From Montifringilla adamsi (Eukaryota; Chordata; Aves; Passeriformes; Passeridae): a stretch of 64,000 nucleotides of DNA. This document shows positions 1-13,400 of this stretch, piece by piece. The notes beneath the pieces were generated by a model. That model did no database searches. It was not told the DNA's origin and saw nothing but the letters and a program-made list of their open reading frames with translations. The position numbers and the translations under genes were made by a program. Positions within the stretch are counted from its first letter, which is position 1. Each line of letters starts with the position of its first letter. The DNA lies in contig JAGGNK010015336.1 of the NCBI GenBank assembly GCA_017590115.1, forward strand, positions 682,001 to 746,000, given 5' to 3'.

Positions 1-1872
1 ATCTTAAAAATGGGATTGCTACATCAACAGCTTGATGTATAGTTTCTATTGTTGTTCACAGATAATAGTTATTTTCTGTACCTATGAAGTGCTTTCTGTA
101 TTAAAGTACTCCTGCCATCATAAAACACTTGTGAAAATTAACAGCCAACTTCTCTTCTGCACTGAATATTAATTACTGTATGAACATTTCTTGCCACACA
201 GCTTTCAAAACATCTTCTCTCCTAGGATATCTAATTTCATGTGGAAAGCAATTTTTCATCAGCCCGCACAAATTAGTGAATGGAGAGGACATGGTGCATC
301 TGACTGCCTGCCTGAACCCTGAGCAGGCACTCCTCCCACTGTGAGTTACAGGGCTTGAAATGAAACATTAATTATGGTTTTTATTTATAAACAGGAATTG
401 ATCAAAGGACAGATATGGAGTGGTAATGGTAGATGTCAGTGGGTTTATTAATAAATGTTAGAGCTGTGAGGCAAGTGATGGAGCTGGGTTTAGTTAAAAT
501 GAAATGTTTCATATATGTCACTGGAGTGAGCATTGCCATTGCTGTCAAGATGGAAAAGGTTAAAATACAGGTATGAATGAATGTAGAGTGATCAGAATTA
601 GAGTTACAGCACGCATTCTAGGTGAGGGGGATTAATATCAAAAAGATGTTCAGGAGGAGAGAAAACTCTTGAAAGCAGCAACCCCAGAGCCTCCAGAGAA
701 CCAGTAGACAATAACTCAGACACAGCCTTAAACTGGACAAGACAGCAAGGTCACTGGCTGCTTATGGAATACATATATTAGCCCAAATTAGTAATTCTTG
801 TTTGTCACAGAGGACTTCACATCAAAACCAGTTCATACACTTCAACACATCTCAGGGCTGGAAAGGTTCAATGAGATTTCTGAGCACAGTCAACATTAAT
901 CATTCAAGAGCTGAAGGGCCTAAATTAGTATGAAAGATACTGCAGTAAGTGCAGCTTGGCCAAATAATAATTAAATTACTACTGTGAAGAAAAGAAAAAA
1001 AGACAGAATGACTGCACTGTGCAAGTCCTTGGTTTGAGGAAGGGGGGCAGGACCCAGCAGAGGTGCCTCTCACTGCTGCATCTCCTTCTGAACATTTCTC
1101 TATTGGACACAAGGTGGATTAAAACCTCTACTAGCTATTTTCTCTTTTTAGACTTATCCCTAGAAACATTTATAAGCAACACTAAATCTTTGCTTCTACA
1201 CATCTAAGTCGAGTCACTGCAAAAATGTTTCCAAGATCAGCTTTCTCCACCCCTACTGAAACTTTACAAGGCATTTATAAAGCTGTTCATACAAAATAGT
1301 CTAAAAGTTCATACCTTATTTCCCTAGCAAAAGCAATTGAAATGATGCTTCATGCTATGAACTAATTAAGTTGTTGCTTGCTTTCACTTGAGTCAAATAC
1401 TCAAACCTCATATTATTTTCATTTTCTTCCTGCTTTTAACTGCTATCAGATAGTCCAAATAAAACATTTTGCTGGTCAAAACCGTAAAGAAAGAAAAGGG
1501 AAAAATATATCAGCTTTCTAAACTGTTTTTATATAAAGACTCTTTCTTGTTCTTGATAGTACACCTATAAATAATTAAAATACATGAACAGCAATAATAG
1601 CCAAATTCTTTTCTTATAAGGCTTGAATTCAACTTTCTATCACCATGATGAGCCTCTATTTATCTTGCCTGTGGTAATACTTTATAATCATTACATAAGG
1701 AGGTCTATTTCAGGGAGGTTATATCTTTGATCTCTCATTATATACATAGAAATCACTTGCAGCTGACAGATCCATTACACTTACACATGATACTCTTTGT
1801 CTGCAAACAAAATACTTATGGAATCACTTTGTTTCCAGTAGAAAAGTGCTTTCCTGCTTCTCTCAGCACATA
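1..1872. other. Single-copy non-coding stretch, no gene seen
   Basis: AT-rich sequence with no recognisable repeat family and no open frame longer than about 70 codons. The few short frames overlap on opposite strands and show no domain, signal peptide or splice-flanked structure. I see nothing specific here. It may be intron or intergenic DNA. Confidence 0.6.
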
Positions 1873-2262
1873 TCATGGAATCACAGAATGCTATGGCTTG
1901 GAAGACACCTTAAATATCTTCTCATCCCACCCCCCTGCCATGGGCAGGGACTCCTTCCACTGTCCCAGGGTGCTCCAAGCCCCATCCAACCTGGCCTTGG
2001 ACACTTCCAGGGATGGGGCAGCCACAGCTTCTCTGGGCCTGTGCCAGGGCCTCACCAACCTCTGGGTAATGAATTTCTTCCCAATATCCCAACTAACCCT
2101 GTCCTCTGTCACTGTGGAGATGTTCCCCCATGTCCTGTCACTCCATCCCTTTTCCAAAGTCACTCTCCAGCTCTCCTGTATGCACTGGAATGGGCTCTAA
2201 GGTCTCCCCAGAGCCTTTCCTTCTCTAGGTTGAACAACACAAACTGTCTCAGACTGAGTCAG
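1873..2262 (-). repeat. CR1 LINE, 5'-truncated 3' end
   Basis: Read on the forward strand, the copy begins with the reverse complement of the CR1 tail (AATCACAGAATGCTATGG) and continues through the conserved blocks CTGCCATGGGCAGGGACTCC, CATCCAACCTGGCCTTGGAC and CAGGGATGGGGCAGCCACAG. It fades after a degraded TCTCTAGGTTGAACAACAC block. The element therefore lies on the minus strand, with its 3' end at the left. The minus frame around 1891-2163 still shows the end-of-ORF2 pattern (PSLEVSKARLDGAW), but no intact reverse transcriptase remains. CR1 elements move by target-primed reverse transcription and are usually truncated at the 5' end like this one. Several substitutions and small indels mark it as an old, inactive copy. 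Confidence 0.93.
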
Positions 2263-5030
2263 AAATAATTGAAAACACACAGTGAAAATCAAAGAGGGCA
2301 CTGATTCCTCAGGCAAGCACGTAGAATTCATCACATAGATGTTTCTTATTTAGATTTTTTTTTTCCTATCAACTGACACATTAATACACCCATTTTTAAA
2401 AATCCTGCCTGGAAACAAGGCATTTCTAAGGCTGGTACAGTTTGCTGGAATTTTCTAGAAAGCAGAGAAAGTGAGAAAGGTGAAGGAGGCTTTTTTTTAG
2501 TTTGCCTTATGGAGGAAGCACACAGCCAAGCCCTTTGAAGCACAGGACTTGTTCCCAGTCCTGCTGAACCCATCTTGCCTCCAACACCACCTTTCCCATC
2601 ATGTGCTTCACCCCTTCTTTCTGAGGCCTTGTCGTATGTAAGATCATCTAATTCTTCATGTATTTTCATTCAGCTGAAGAAGTTCCCAGGAATTATGAAC
2701 CAAATAAATGTCCAGTTGCTTTTTCCCTCAATGTCTTCAGTAAATGCCTTAAATAGGTTGTGTTCATCATGTGCTTCACCTGAAAATAGTTACAGTGATA
2801 GTTACTAGACCACAAGGAAGACACACAGGGACAGAGCCAAGATGCCTTGTGTCTTCTATCAAAATCTTCTATCAAATTTGACCTACATATTCCAAAGGAA
2901 AAATGAGGTCAAGACCACTGGGAAAAGGAGTTTCACAGGACCCATGTACCAAGGAAACAGTATCATCTCAGTTTCTCAACAAACCTGTCTATATCTAAGT
3001 GTCAAAAAAAAAAAAAAAATCCTCTGCCTTGAACTTTGATTCCTGAACAAGAACAGCTCATGGTTTTCTCATGTTTCAAAGGGTCCTGAAATGCTGTGCT
3101 GTTTTATCTTTATTTATCCCACACAAAAGACATCCCCTGATTTAAGTCAGATTTAAACATGGTATTAAATGGGGAGAACTGCTGTTAGGATGACACAGGC
3201 TTATTTACATTAGTCCCAGATTGATCCCAATTATCTGCAAGCAGTTTCCTCTGATTTGATGAACCATATTGACAAGATGGAATGAATGCTGCAAAGCACT
3301 TATTTATGTGCAAATAAATATGCATTTGCCACCAAGACTTTGTACAATATAAGCTCTAAACTCCAGAGACAGGGAAAATATGGGCCCCACTGGGGTACAC
3401 GCTCTCTGCTAGAGTGTGACTAAATCTACTCTGCTGGCAGACTAGATTTAATAACGTTCTTCTCCTTCCCAAGAATGTCATAAAGCTGCATTAACATCCT
3501 CAGGCAACAGTCTCCACAAAAATGAAAAGGAATATTGTTTCTATTTTAGAGATGTGATAAAACCCTATAGCCAGCCACCTACATAGTAAGGACTTCCATT
3601 CATCTTGGTAGCTGAAAACCCAACATTCAGATCACTTCCAAGTTTAGAATAAAGTAGTATGGGAAGTTAAACACTTGAGCAAATTCAGGATTGCAATTAC
3701 CTTAGGCAAAGTGCAATCCTGATTTATCACCCGATTCTTACCAGGAATCTTTCTGTCATCTTTCCAGAATGAATACAGATGACTGCACAGAAGGCTCAAG
3801 GTGTATAGCAAATAATATGCACTATATGGATTTTGGAGAACACATCCTTTCATGAATATATCAAACCCTAAACACTTCATTGAAAGACAAATCCACATCC
3901 AGTAGAATGGAAAAGAAACCACCAGAAGAAAGGTAAGAAGTCATTTCAGCACAAGGAATCAAAGAAGCAGACCCAAACTGCTCTTCCCAAAATAATTTAA
4001 ATTCATATTTATGATGCTGCTTTAGGTCTCTTTGCTAAACTACCTGAAAAACAGACCACAGAGTTCATGCACATAAACGTTAGGCAAAGCTCTGGTTTTT
4101 TTTGTTAATGTGGAATATGAAACAACAACTCATTGTTCATGACCAGATACTATGACAATGAGCAAATTTAAAATAGGCTCCGCACTGGTATCTACAGCAG
4201 CAAGAACTGGGCATGTTACCAGCACTTGCTGTACGACTGCTGCCTTACAGTTGTACTAACACTTAATCCTTACCTCTTTCACTTCTCTTTTACAAAGCCT
4301 AAGTGTAAAATGGCACTAAATGCAGTGTGAAAACACAGTAATTCCCAGCTGCCTTATTAAAACATTGACAAGGCTGCAGTGAGATGTGCTGGAGAGGCAG
4401 CTCTGCAATGTTATTACCATGTGGTGGAAGGAAACCTTGTCCAGAAAGTGAGTTCACTGAGATGATATCTTCATATTTCTTCTGACTGATTACTTGATCA
4501 ATAAATAAATATATTCATATTTTAAATAAATATGAAATTTGTCGATTCCTTCATTATTACTTAATCTCCACCCTTAAAAGCTTTTCTATACAGGAAGGGC
4601 ACAGTACTGGGCAGAGATTCACCAAAATCTTTCCAAATGCTATAATGTCATAGTGGCAGCACAAACTACCCATAAAAGCACTTAAGCTGCCAGTACCCAG
4701 AACAGCACATAAAATCCAGGAAACTTATGGGAATTACACTGGTACTTACAGAAAAGCTTAGTACACAGACAAATTCCTAACAACATCAGAAAGCTCCATC
4801 ACTGTCACCAAGCTAGACACATCATGGGCAGGGCCAGTGTTTAGGTGACACTGTACAAGCAGGAATAATCCACTTGAGTGACATCTTAAGTAATGGCTCT
4901 TGAATTGCTGGGGAGTACATGCATTGCTCAGATACTTCAGAATTGTTAATTAATGTGGTGAATCCATTACAGCAACCTGCCTGAAGTTCCTGCAAGTCTT
5001 TGAAAAGTTCCTGTCTTTCTGGTTACTGCT
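2263..5030. other. Single-copy non-coding stretch
   Basis: AT-rich DNA with a 16-A run at about 3004-3019 and an AT-rich TAAA-repeat patch near 4500-4535. Open frames reach only about 107 codons (minus strand, 2346-2669), have no recognisable domain, and overlap frames on the other strand. No repeat family is recognised. Confidence 0.55.
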
Positions 5031-5700
5031 ATGATCTTTGATGCTCCCCTGTCCCCTACACCCTTGGCAGACAGCAGCATGTCGGCAGGGGCATGGCACT
5101 GCTGGGAAGCTGAAGATGCTGTTCTTAGCAGAAAAGGAACGTGGTGAAATGGATGAAATCAGTGAAAATGCTGGAGCTGATTTCAAGCTGCAGCTGCAGA
5201 GCAGCTGCATCTGCATCCGGTCTCCTGTCACCTCCATCCAGACCTGGATCTGTCCCCTGGGCTTCCTGGCTTGGCCCTGGAGCTGTCTCCAGGCTGTGGA
5301 TTTCCTGGGCTGTGTGTGATGCTGAGCAGAGCCTCTGGACCCACTCCTGGCTCAGTCTCTGTGTGCTTTGCCATCACCTGTTCCAGGTGGAGCCAGTGGC
5401 CACCATGGCACCCTCTGGCCTTTGGAGCATCACTCCTCAACAAGAGGCACCTGAAATCCTCACAAATCTTCCTGAAATGCTGCTGAGCACAAAGCAAACC
5501 CAGGGAAGGATTGGATCCCATGCTGGGATCATGATGTGATGCAGCAGTCGGTGCCTTGTTCCATGACTGAGGGCTGACAGATGTTGTCTGCTCCTTCAAA
5601 GAGATCTCATTGCAGTAACACTGCAAACCTGGAGGAGACATTAAACACCAGCTGCTCTTGGAACAAAGAGCCATTAACTGGAATTCTCATTCTTACTAAC
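5031..5700. other. GC-richer patch with overlapping frames on both strands
   Basis: This patch is clearly more GC-rich than its surroundings, with many CTG, CAG and CCTGG motifs. Because stop codons are rarer in such DNA, frames of 132 codons (plus, 5141-5539) and 148 codons (minus, 5228-5674) stay open over the same bases. Neither has a recognisable domain, and both cannot be real coding sequence over their whole length. The patch could hold an exon, an unrecognised old repeat or simply a local composition shift. I cannot tell which. Confidence 0.3.
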
Positions 5701-8700
5701 AGCAGCATGGTTCTAATGTGAGGATGAAAAGGACCATGCTCCTGGTGGTCCTCAGGTTTGTGTGAGAGGCAAAGACCATAATTTCCCAAAACATTTACAG
5801 AGACAAAACTACCAAGATAGTAGAAATTAAAAAAGGCTTTTATCATAACTGACTATCATTTTGTTGTTTTAATTCTTCAGGCAAATTTGGAAGACAAGTT
5901 CTGCTGTGTTAAGACCTGTATAATCCTTTTTGCTCCTGGCCTTGTCACCCATCCTGACCCAACCAGCTTTCCAGGAAAGAAAGTGATTTACAATAGGGAC
6001 ATCTTTCCATGAGAACAGGGGTGGTGGAACCTTAAACTGTGAAGTTTTTTGAGAAGCAGCACCAACATGGGCACATGTAATCAAGTTACCCATGTGTGAA
6101 TACCAAGACAAATCCACTTTTTTATCTTTTAGTTTTACATGTGGTGCCTGGCAACAAAGATGGAGATCCTACTGTAAACTTGTATTCCAAAATGGATTTT
6201 GAGTTGTAAAGCACCCTTGGACAGTGGGAAAACTTGGTGACAACTGTGACTCCTTCAGACTGTTTTTTGCTTCTAGCTCAAATGTTTAACCTTTTCCTGT
6301 GACCAAAAGGGACAGCAGAATGCCCTTGCCTAGACAAACATAGTCTAGATATAGAACATTAAAAATTCAGATGCATCTCTGAGATAACATTAAATCCACA
6401 AATATATTTGAAAACTAGATTCCTTATTCAAAGGATAATTCATAAATGCCTTGAAGAATAATGATTCAATGCAATGAAGATGGAATTAACAACACAAATC
6501 CATTGCTCATTTGTGACAATTTCACGGTGAACAGAGATGAAATGTCTTCCAAACCAAAGAGAGGATTTTTCTAAGATTAAAAGTAATATGTAGCTTTAAG
6601 TGGGTTAATATTTATGTTATACCAGTGTAGCAAATCTAAATACACAAAGAAATGTAACTCAAGCTTTAGAGAAAACTGCAATTAAAAAATGAATTAAAAT
6701 CAAATTAATCTTTGCCATGTCCCAGTGTAATGATTTAATTGCAATTATGAAATCTGTAGCAGAAAATAATTTAAATGAAGAATAAATTACACATATAACT
6801 GAACAAAGGCAGAGAAAGCTAAAGGAGAAGTACAGCAACTCAACAATAAAAGGGTTTTGCTTGAGGTCAATGCTTATTATTTGCATTAGAAGTACTTGGG
6901 AGTCGTCTGCACAGCAGAACAAAATTTTATAGCAAACTTGTGAAGTTTTGAATGAAGTAGACTGGCATCTGGGAAAGGATATTTCCATAAACAAATGTTG
7001 ACACGTGACAGATGGAAAGAAGGGCTATTTGAGGACTACTGTATGCATTCATGCTTTTCATACCACATTTCTCTTTACAGGCTTCCTAGCAACAGAATTT
7101 CTAACTAAATCCCTCAGAAGCCACATGTTCTCTGAAGGACTCACTACCCTCCCCCTGAAAGAGCATTTGTGGGGGGAATTCAAGAAAGTCATTCAAGAAA
7201 AGTATTAAACAAATGCTCCTCCTGGTTAGCAGAGAAGTACATGAGTGATCTGAGCTGGTTGAGATGGAAAATTTAAAAAAAATATCTTCCAGACAGGATT
7301 TGTTCTAATTGTGCTCCATTTTGTTTTATTAAAGCTCAGCCCTGAAAACATTTCCATTACCCAGCAGAGGACAAACCACACATGGTGTGATTCCTCAAAG
7401 GTTTTACAGGTTTTACATGCTCTAAGGGCATGAGTCAGGTAAGCACTGGCAGCAAGGCTGAAAGCTGTGAGCACCTGTAGCTGTAAGCTCCTTGTTGGCC
7501 TCTATTTCCACTTTTACATTTCCTCTGTCTGTCAGCAATGCTGGAGATATTGTCTGAGAATATTGGCTCAAACATGGTGAGGTTCTAGACCTGAAAGTGA
7601 TGTGAAGCAGCCCTGGAGGACAGGGCAAAGGGGAATGCCCAGGGAGTTGACTATGGAGCAGTAAATTTAAAATAATCAAACCACACAAGGTCTTCAAGGC
7701 ATTAGACTGCACATTTCCCCACATGACAAGCATACATTGCTTCTCTGCAACTGAAAAATAAAGTGCTGTAGAGAATTCACTGGAGGAGGATGGTAACTGC
7801 CTTCATTTGCCAAAGGAACAGTGAAAAATAAAACGCCAAACCATTCTGCTACAGTCTGGTATTTCTGCAATTTTGTTCTAAATTTCAGAATGAAAGATGT
7901 CAGAATTGCACTGGAAATGGTCCTAGTAAGGTTTGACCCTGACTCCATCTCACATTTTTCACACATTTCAGCAGATATACCACTTGAAGCCATTAATTCA
8001 ACCTGGAAAGAATATTTTGGAGTATCCAGGAAAGTGAAAACAAGATAGGAAAAAAAAGAACATTATCATTAAGCGGTGTCTTATTCATAGCTATGAACAC
8101 AGTGGGTTGTTGCCTTGGGGTATGTTTATTAATTTTTTTCCTTTTTTTTTTTTTTAATTGAAGCCGAATAGGTTTTTTATGGCTTCTCAACACACACAGT
8201 TCAAATAAGGAGACATTAGATATGAAATACATCCAAGTTAAAATCATGGTCTGCCATTAATTCACTAACAGAGAGCTACATGATTTCCCAAAGATCAAAG
8301 CTTGCATTTTTAAGCCACAGAATGTGAATTTATCAAGAAATACTCTTCTTTCACTGACACATCATAAGGATCCTTTCATGATTTAACTAGGCACTGTATA
8401 TGTGAACTTGCTCAAGTGCCAAATACTCCTATTACCTCAGCATATACCTCTCTTAAAATATTGAAGACACAAAGATGTTCCTCATAATCTCCTCACATGT
8501 GTGTTTCAGGCATCTCTTCACCTTCCGTTTTAGCAAAGACATTCTTTTAGAAGGCTCAAATGCCTTATTTGGTTGTCCAATTTACACTGAAAACTTCTTA
8601 TTTGCCACACAGCAATTTGTCTAGAAATTAAAACCCTTCAAATGGATAATTAGTCCTGTGCTTGCTCTTATTTCCACTCTGGACATGTTTTCTACAGAGT

Positions 8701-10113
8701 CAGGGCAATGCTTCATCCCACTGCCAGTTCCAAAGCCATTTTTTGGCACATTCCTGTTATTTTAATACATACACCAAGAATCCACAGGCTGTCAATTTCT
8801 CTCAGAAGACACAGGGATCAAAGAGAACACTCTTTTCCTTCTAATCAAAACTAACACATGGAAAATATTATGCTAAAGCCTACTTTGACTGTAGTCTTTT
8901 TGAGTATTGTCAGCACAACGTGGAAACACAAATCCCTGGAGGCAGCGTGGACACGGATGGATGTGGCAGCACAGCACACCTTGGACCATTCATTTACCCA
9001 AGTCCTTGCTATTGCCTCAAACACCCATTTACTTACATTAGAGCCAGCTCAGTTTTTTATGCTCTAGTTTTGATAATTCATGAATTGGTTTTGATATATT
9101 ATTGGACATTTTTTCTTTTTATTTTTTTTGCCATGGATTTGGCCATGTCCTTTTATTACCATGGGACTTTTTGCCGTATATTCATTACAATATGGGTCGT
9201 AATTTTTAGAGAATCTATTACTCTATAGTTCACTGAGGTATTTCTTAACTTCTGTCACAAGGAAAACTGTAAGTTTTTGCATTTAAAAGACGCAAGAAAC
9301 CTCACAGACTTCTGTAATAATTTATTGGATTTATGCCACTTGGTGCTTTTAAATCACAGCGCCGACGACAGATGCATTCCCCTCCCAAGTGCTGACTGGG
9401 CTCATGACACAGAGGTTTTTCATCTCAGAATTCCAACATCACAGCATTTACAAAACTAAACACATCTCTCCATCCATGGTCACTCCCCTGGCAGACACCT
9501 CCAGCTATGTCAAGTCTCTCTGCAGCGATGTTTAGCTTTTCCTTGGGTTTTTATGATATAAAAACAACTTTTAGTGAAGATGCATTTGGCTACTTTACCA
9601 CTGGGAAAGGAAAGCAATAAGGAATGGTGCATTCTTGACTGCTGCATACCTTCAGGGATCCAGTTTATAAGAACCACAAATTAAATGGAACAGATAAATG
9701 AAAATCCATCTGCTGTTGGGAAAACCAAGCTTCATAGCCCTGAATCCCCCAAAAGAAACTCTACAAATTTGTCTTCTGAATTAACATCAAAGGTTGTGGG
9801 GAACAGACACATATAAAATCAAAATATGAATGTATGACTGACTTTACCATGTTTCTGCCTGGTAAACTTTTGGGGGAAAGGAACCACAGACTTACTTTGG
9901 TGAATAGCAGGGCATAAAGTGATGCTGTTTGGGTTTTGCCTTTTTTTCTTTTATATGTCCTCTGTATCTTCACACATACATTTGTAGCTCTGTAGCCTCT
10001 TGTATCAGTGACTAGTCTTCCCATACTTATCCTTGGTCTTTCCCTAAGCAGAAAGACAAAACAAATTCCAGAGCTCCAAGCCCCAGGAGGGAGAAGGCCC
10101 TCTACTATCTTGG
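5701..10113. other. Single-copy non-coding stretch
   Basis: AT-rich sequence with T runs near 8140-8157 and no recognisable repeat family. Short frames occur on both strands, all under about 115 codons until the LTR region, with no domain. Around 9290-9420 a stretch with TAAT and TTTATG motifs and a few CpGs looks more complex than its surroundings and could be a conserved non-coding element, but that is a guess. Confidence 0.5.
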
Positions 10114-10290
10114 TGTTTTCTGAGAACCAAGGCTGAGAACAACTCATGGACTTCAAGATCCATTCTCATGGACAAAGTGTAGCTAGTGCTGAAGAGGGGC
10201 TCCAGAGAAGGAGCTTGACCTGGGGGGAATTGCATCACCACTTGTCCTCCTAACTGGTGCTTTTATCAATTATGCTAATTTCCTAAAACC

Positions 10291-10297
10291 TATAAAA
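10291..10297 (+). promoter_or_regulatory. TATA box of the solo LTR
   Basis: TATAAAA lies about 73 bases upstream of the ATTAAA signal, in the position expected for the LTR core promoter. It follows an AT-rich U3 segment (AATTATGCTAATTTCC) that contains an octamer-like ATGCTAAT. Whether it is still active cannot be judged from sequence alone. Confidence 0.55.
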
Positions 10298-10363
10298 ACG
10301 TTCTCCCCCTTGGGGAGGTGGGCTTTTGTTGGCATCTTTCCATAACTGTTCCTGAAGGCCTTC

Positions 10364-10369
10364 ATTAAA
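10364..10369 (+). terminator. Polyadenylation signal (ATTAAA) of the solo LTR
   Basis: ATTAAA, the common variant of AATAAA, sits between the LTR TATA box and the LTR 3' end and is followed by a T-rich stretch. This is where the R region of an LTR carries its poly(A) signal. Confidence 0.5.
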
Positions 10370-10441
10370 GATCTTTTTTTATATTACCTACTTACTAAAA
10401 TTTATCTCGAGTTTCATTTTCAGGTTGGGCAAAAGGCAACA

Positions 10442-13400
10442 ATAGCAGTCAAAAAAACCCCAGTACATCCCCAAGCAGAACTTCAAAGACATTAAATCAG
10501 TGGTTTAGTTTTGAAGGATTAAAGGAAAACACATGAAATAAAATTTATTTGATGAAATACTAATGGCAGCTGCAAGTACCTGGATTGTGAAATTCAGCTT
10601 ACTGGCAAACATATTTGAAAAACTATTCAAATTTACTCACCCATGTTTATCACAACATTCTAGACCAAAATGTCAATCCCTAATTTAATTTTGCTGAGGA
10701 AGATCAAGTCACAGTTCAATGGCTCTTTCAAGGCCCGAAAAGGCCTCAGTGAGAAGCTCCTATTTAATCTCCCATCACTGGATAACCCATCTTCCTTAGT
10801 ACACAGCTCAGTAAAGTCTTTATTTAATCCCCTTCTCATTCAAAATATTAGAAGCTGAAACTTTGCTCTCTGTTTTGTGTTACAGATTAGCACCTTTGTT
10901 TTTGCTCTCTCAGAGAAATCCCAATTATGCTGTATTTCCCAACATCACACATAAAACTGCAGTTTCTTACTGTATTCCAAAACTAGTTTCCTTTAAGCTG
11001 AACTTAAAGTTTACAGCTTGGCTGTGAAAAATGTAACTGGAATAATTTCTTCCTGAGGTGACAATTGGAAAAGAAGAAAAAATTACAGAGGAGACACGTA
11101 GACTTTTAATTGACTATCATGACAATTATATTACCCCAGAGATACTCATTGGAAGAAAGTGTCCTGGCAATAAGACATTAAAACAACTATATTTTCTATG
11201 TCTTGGGTATCGTTCATCAGAGGTTCTCAGTGCATCTATAGTCATTCATTAATTAAACTGTAAGAGCTCTCAGTGTCATCAAGCAATTACTGCTTATCTC
11301 CCCTTAGTAAATACCAAATCAGGGACAGGGACTGTTAATTTCTAGGAAGATTTTCAATATGTCCTTCCCAACTGACATTACTTTTATAAATGAATTGGGT
11401 TTCCTAGGTGGGTATTTAGGCACTGATGAGTTGTATGTGATGCAGAAAGACACGTGAGGCACAAGCTGGTGCACACAAATGATTGAACATCCAAAGCAGC
11501 TCAGAGCCAAAGACACTGCACAGAAGTGAACCAAGAGTCCCAAGATAACTCCAGCCCTCCCTATCTCATAAAATGCCTCAAGGTGCAAAGTTCCTTTACA
11601 AGGAAAGCTACAATAATGGTTGAAACTCATAAATTAATTGATTTACACAACAGGTTACATCCTTATGCACCTTTTTTGGCTTCTGTAAGCAATGCTTTCC
11701 TCAGGTTTTTGGTCATGATTTTCATTTTTTTTTGACCCAGATACAAGCCTGTCATAAGATCTAGTAGCAGTAATGTCACATCCAACTCTCTTGTAGGATC
11801 AAAATTCAGTTCTAACACCAAAAATATAAAGTCCTCCCTCCTTCAAACAAACCCAGGACATGAATTCTCCTTCTGTCTGCTAACATTCAGCTTTGTAAAG
11901 TATTTTAGATGCAGTTTAATGCTGGACTCTACTCACCATGCTTTTAATGTCCAAGAATTCTGAAGCCCTTGTAAAAGTCTTATGGTTTAAATAAGAATGT
12001 ATTTATTACTTCAGTTTAACTTTAATTAGACCTTTGCCACAAGTCTAAATTGAAAAGAGAAGGCTGCCTTCCTCTGTCAAGTAGGTGTTTTAATCACCCT
12101 GAATGAGCAGAAGTATTGCTTTGGGGCAGATAATACTATAAACATTGAGAGGTTCCAGGGCACAATGGTTTGCATATAATGTAACAGCCTTTTCAATTCA
12201 GGAAGCTGAGATTCGTATCCACATGGGGCAGCAAAATTAATTTGGTGGCCTCAGTACAGACCTCTTGGACCTAATCAACATTCCAAACCTCTCTCAGAAA
12301 CAGTACTTGAGTAGTTTCTTAAATGAGAACCCAAACGAAATAACTCTGGAAAGCCTGAGGTGACAAAGCTCAAAGGGAACACTAATTTCAGTTCATGATT
12401 ATGTTTTCTATAGAAGAGGGAACAGAAATGCATATTAATGAGAATGAAGGGTTTGGAGAGAGATGACCTCTTCTTACAAACTTTGTCTCATTTATATCAT
12501 TAGATATCGTAAAGGGTCAGGCCCCCCCTTTGCACTGTTGTACTATTTGCTCCAACTTTTCATCACCTGCTTCCAGACAATAGTGAAGATAGAGAAACTC
12601 AAATTCTGTTTCATCTTCAGTGCTTAAAAGATACTGTGGATTAAGATCTTTTACCAGCACTGAGCAATGCATGACTCAAAAAATGAGTTCCCTAAACATC
12701 ATCCCCCAGCAGGCTCCAGAGAAGATCTAAAGCCATTGGTACAATATGATACCTCAGCCTCCACCTGCCCCTTTATGGAGTCCTTTGAGTGGTACAGATA
12801 AAGGAAAAAAACATACAAAACATGTTCCTACTCACAATTTTAATCAAATGAAAATATTAAATGAGGGAGATCATTCCCCTTGTTTTAGGCCAAGAGAAAT
12901 CATGGTCAGAGTGTAAGTAAGACTTAATGAAAATGAAATTTCTTAGAAACATAAAGAAACCTAACCAAATCTCATGTTAATTCTAATTCTCCTTGCAGTT
13001 TTAAAAAAGGACAACTGAGAAATTTCACTTGTGTAAGTTTGATACCAAGCAATCATCAGCTGTACAATAAATGGAGTGAAAGTTAAAACTTAGCAGAGCT
13101 CAAGTGAATCAGCGAGGTGATCTTGTCTTACCCTTTAGCCTTAAGCAGTGATCTGGCACATGCACGGGATGAGGCCTTTTTCCCATTTTTCATACAGAAC
13201 AGAATTGCCTCCTATCAGCAGAAACTAACATTTCTCCATCCTTTAAAAACACTTCCCTTCGTGTCTCTCTATTCTGTGTGAGCACACTAAAAACTCCAAC
13301 AGCAAGACAACAACCTCTGCTCCTGTAAAATAAACAGCAGGAAGCTTCCCAGCTTCTCACATTCAACAGCAACAAATTTATTTTAGTCCAGCAGACCAAA

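Larger units (their letters stand above)
10114..10441 (+). mobile_element. Solo LTR of an endogenous retrovirus (ERVL-like, passerine type)
   Basis: The segment has the layout of a retroviral long terminal repeat. It opens with TG (10114), has a TATAAAA box at 10291-10297 and an ATTAAA polyadenylation signal at 10364-10369, and ends in GGCAACA with terminal CA at 10441. The U3 part contains AACTCATGGACTTCAAGA, and the 3' part contains CATTTTCAGGTTGGGC. From memory these resemble LTRs of ERVL-type elements abundant in songbirds. No internal retroviral sequence or second LTR adjoins it, so it is probably a solo LTR left by LTR-LTR recombination. I could not find a clean target-site duplication in the flanks, so the outer limits may be off by a few bases. 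Any effect on nearby transcription is unknown. Confidence 0.75.

Noticed and set aside
1727..2268. 157- and 140-codon forward frames
   Set aside because: Both are mostly antisense translation of the minus-strand CR1 copy.
3905..3945. GTAAGAAG splice-donor-like site
   Set aside because: Frames upstream on the plus strand are interrupted by stops and no acceptor pairs with it.
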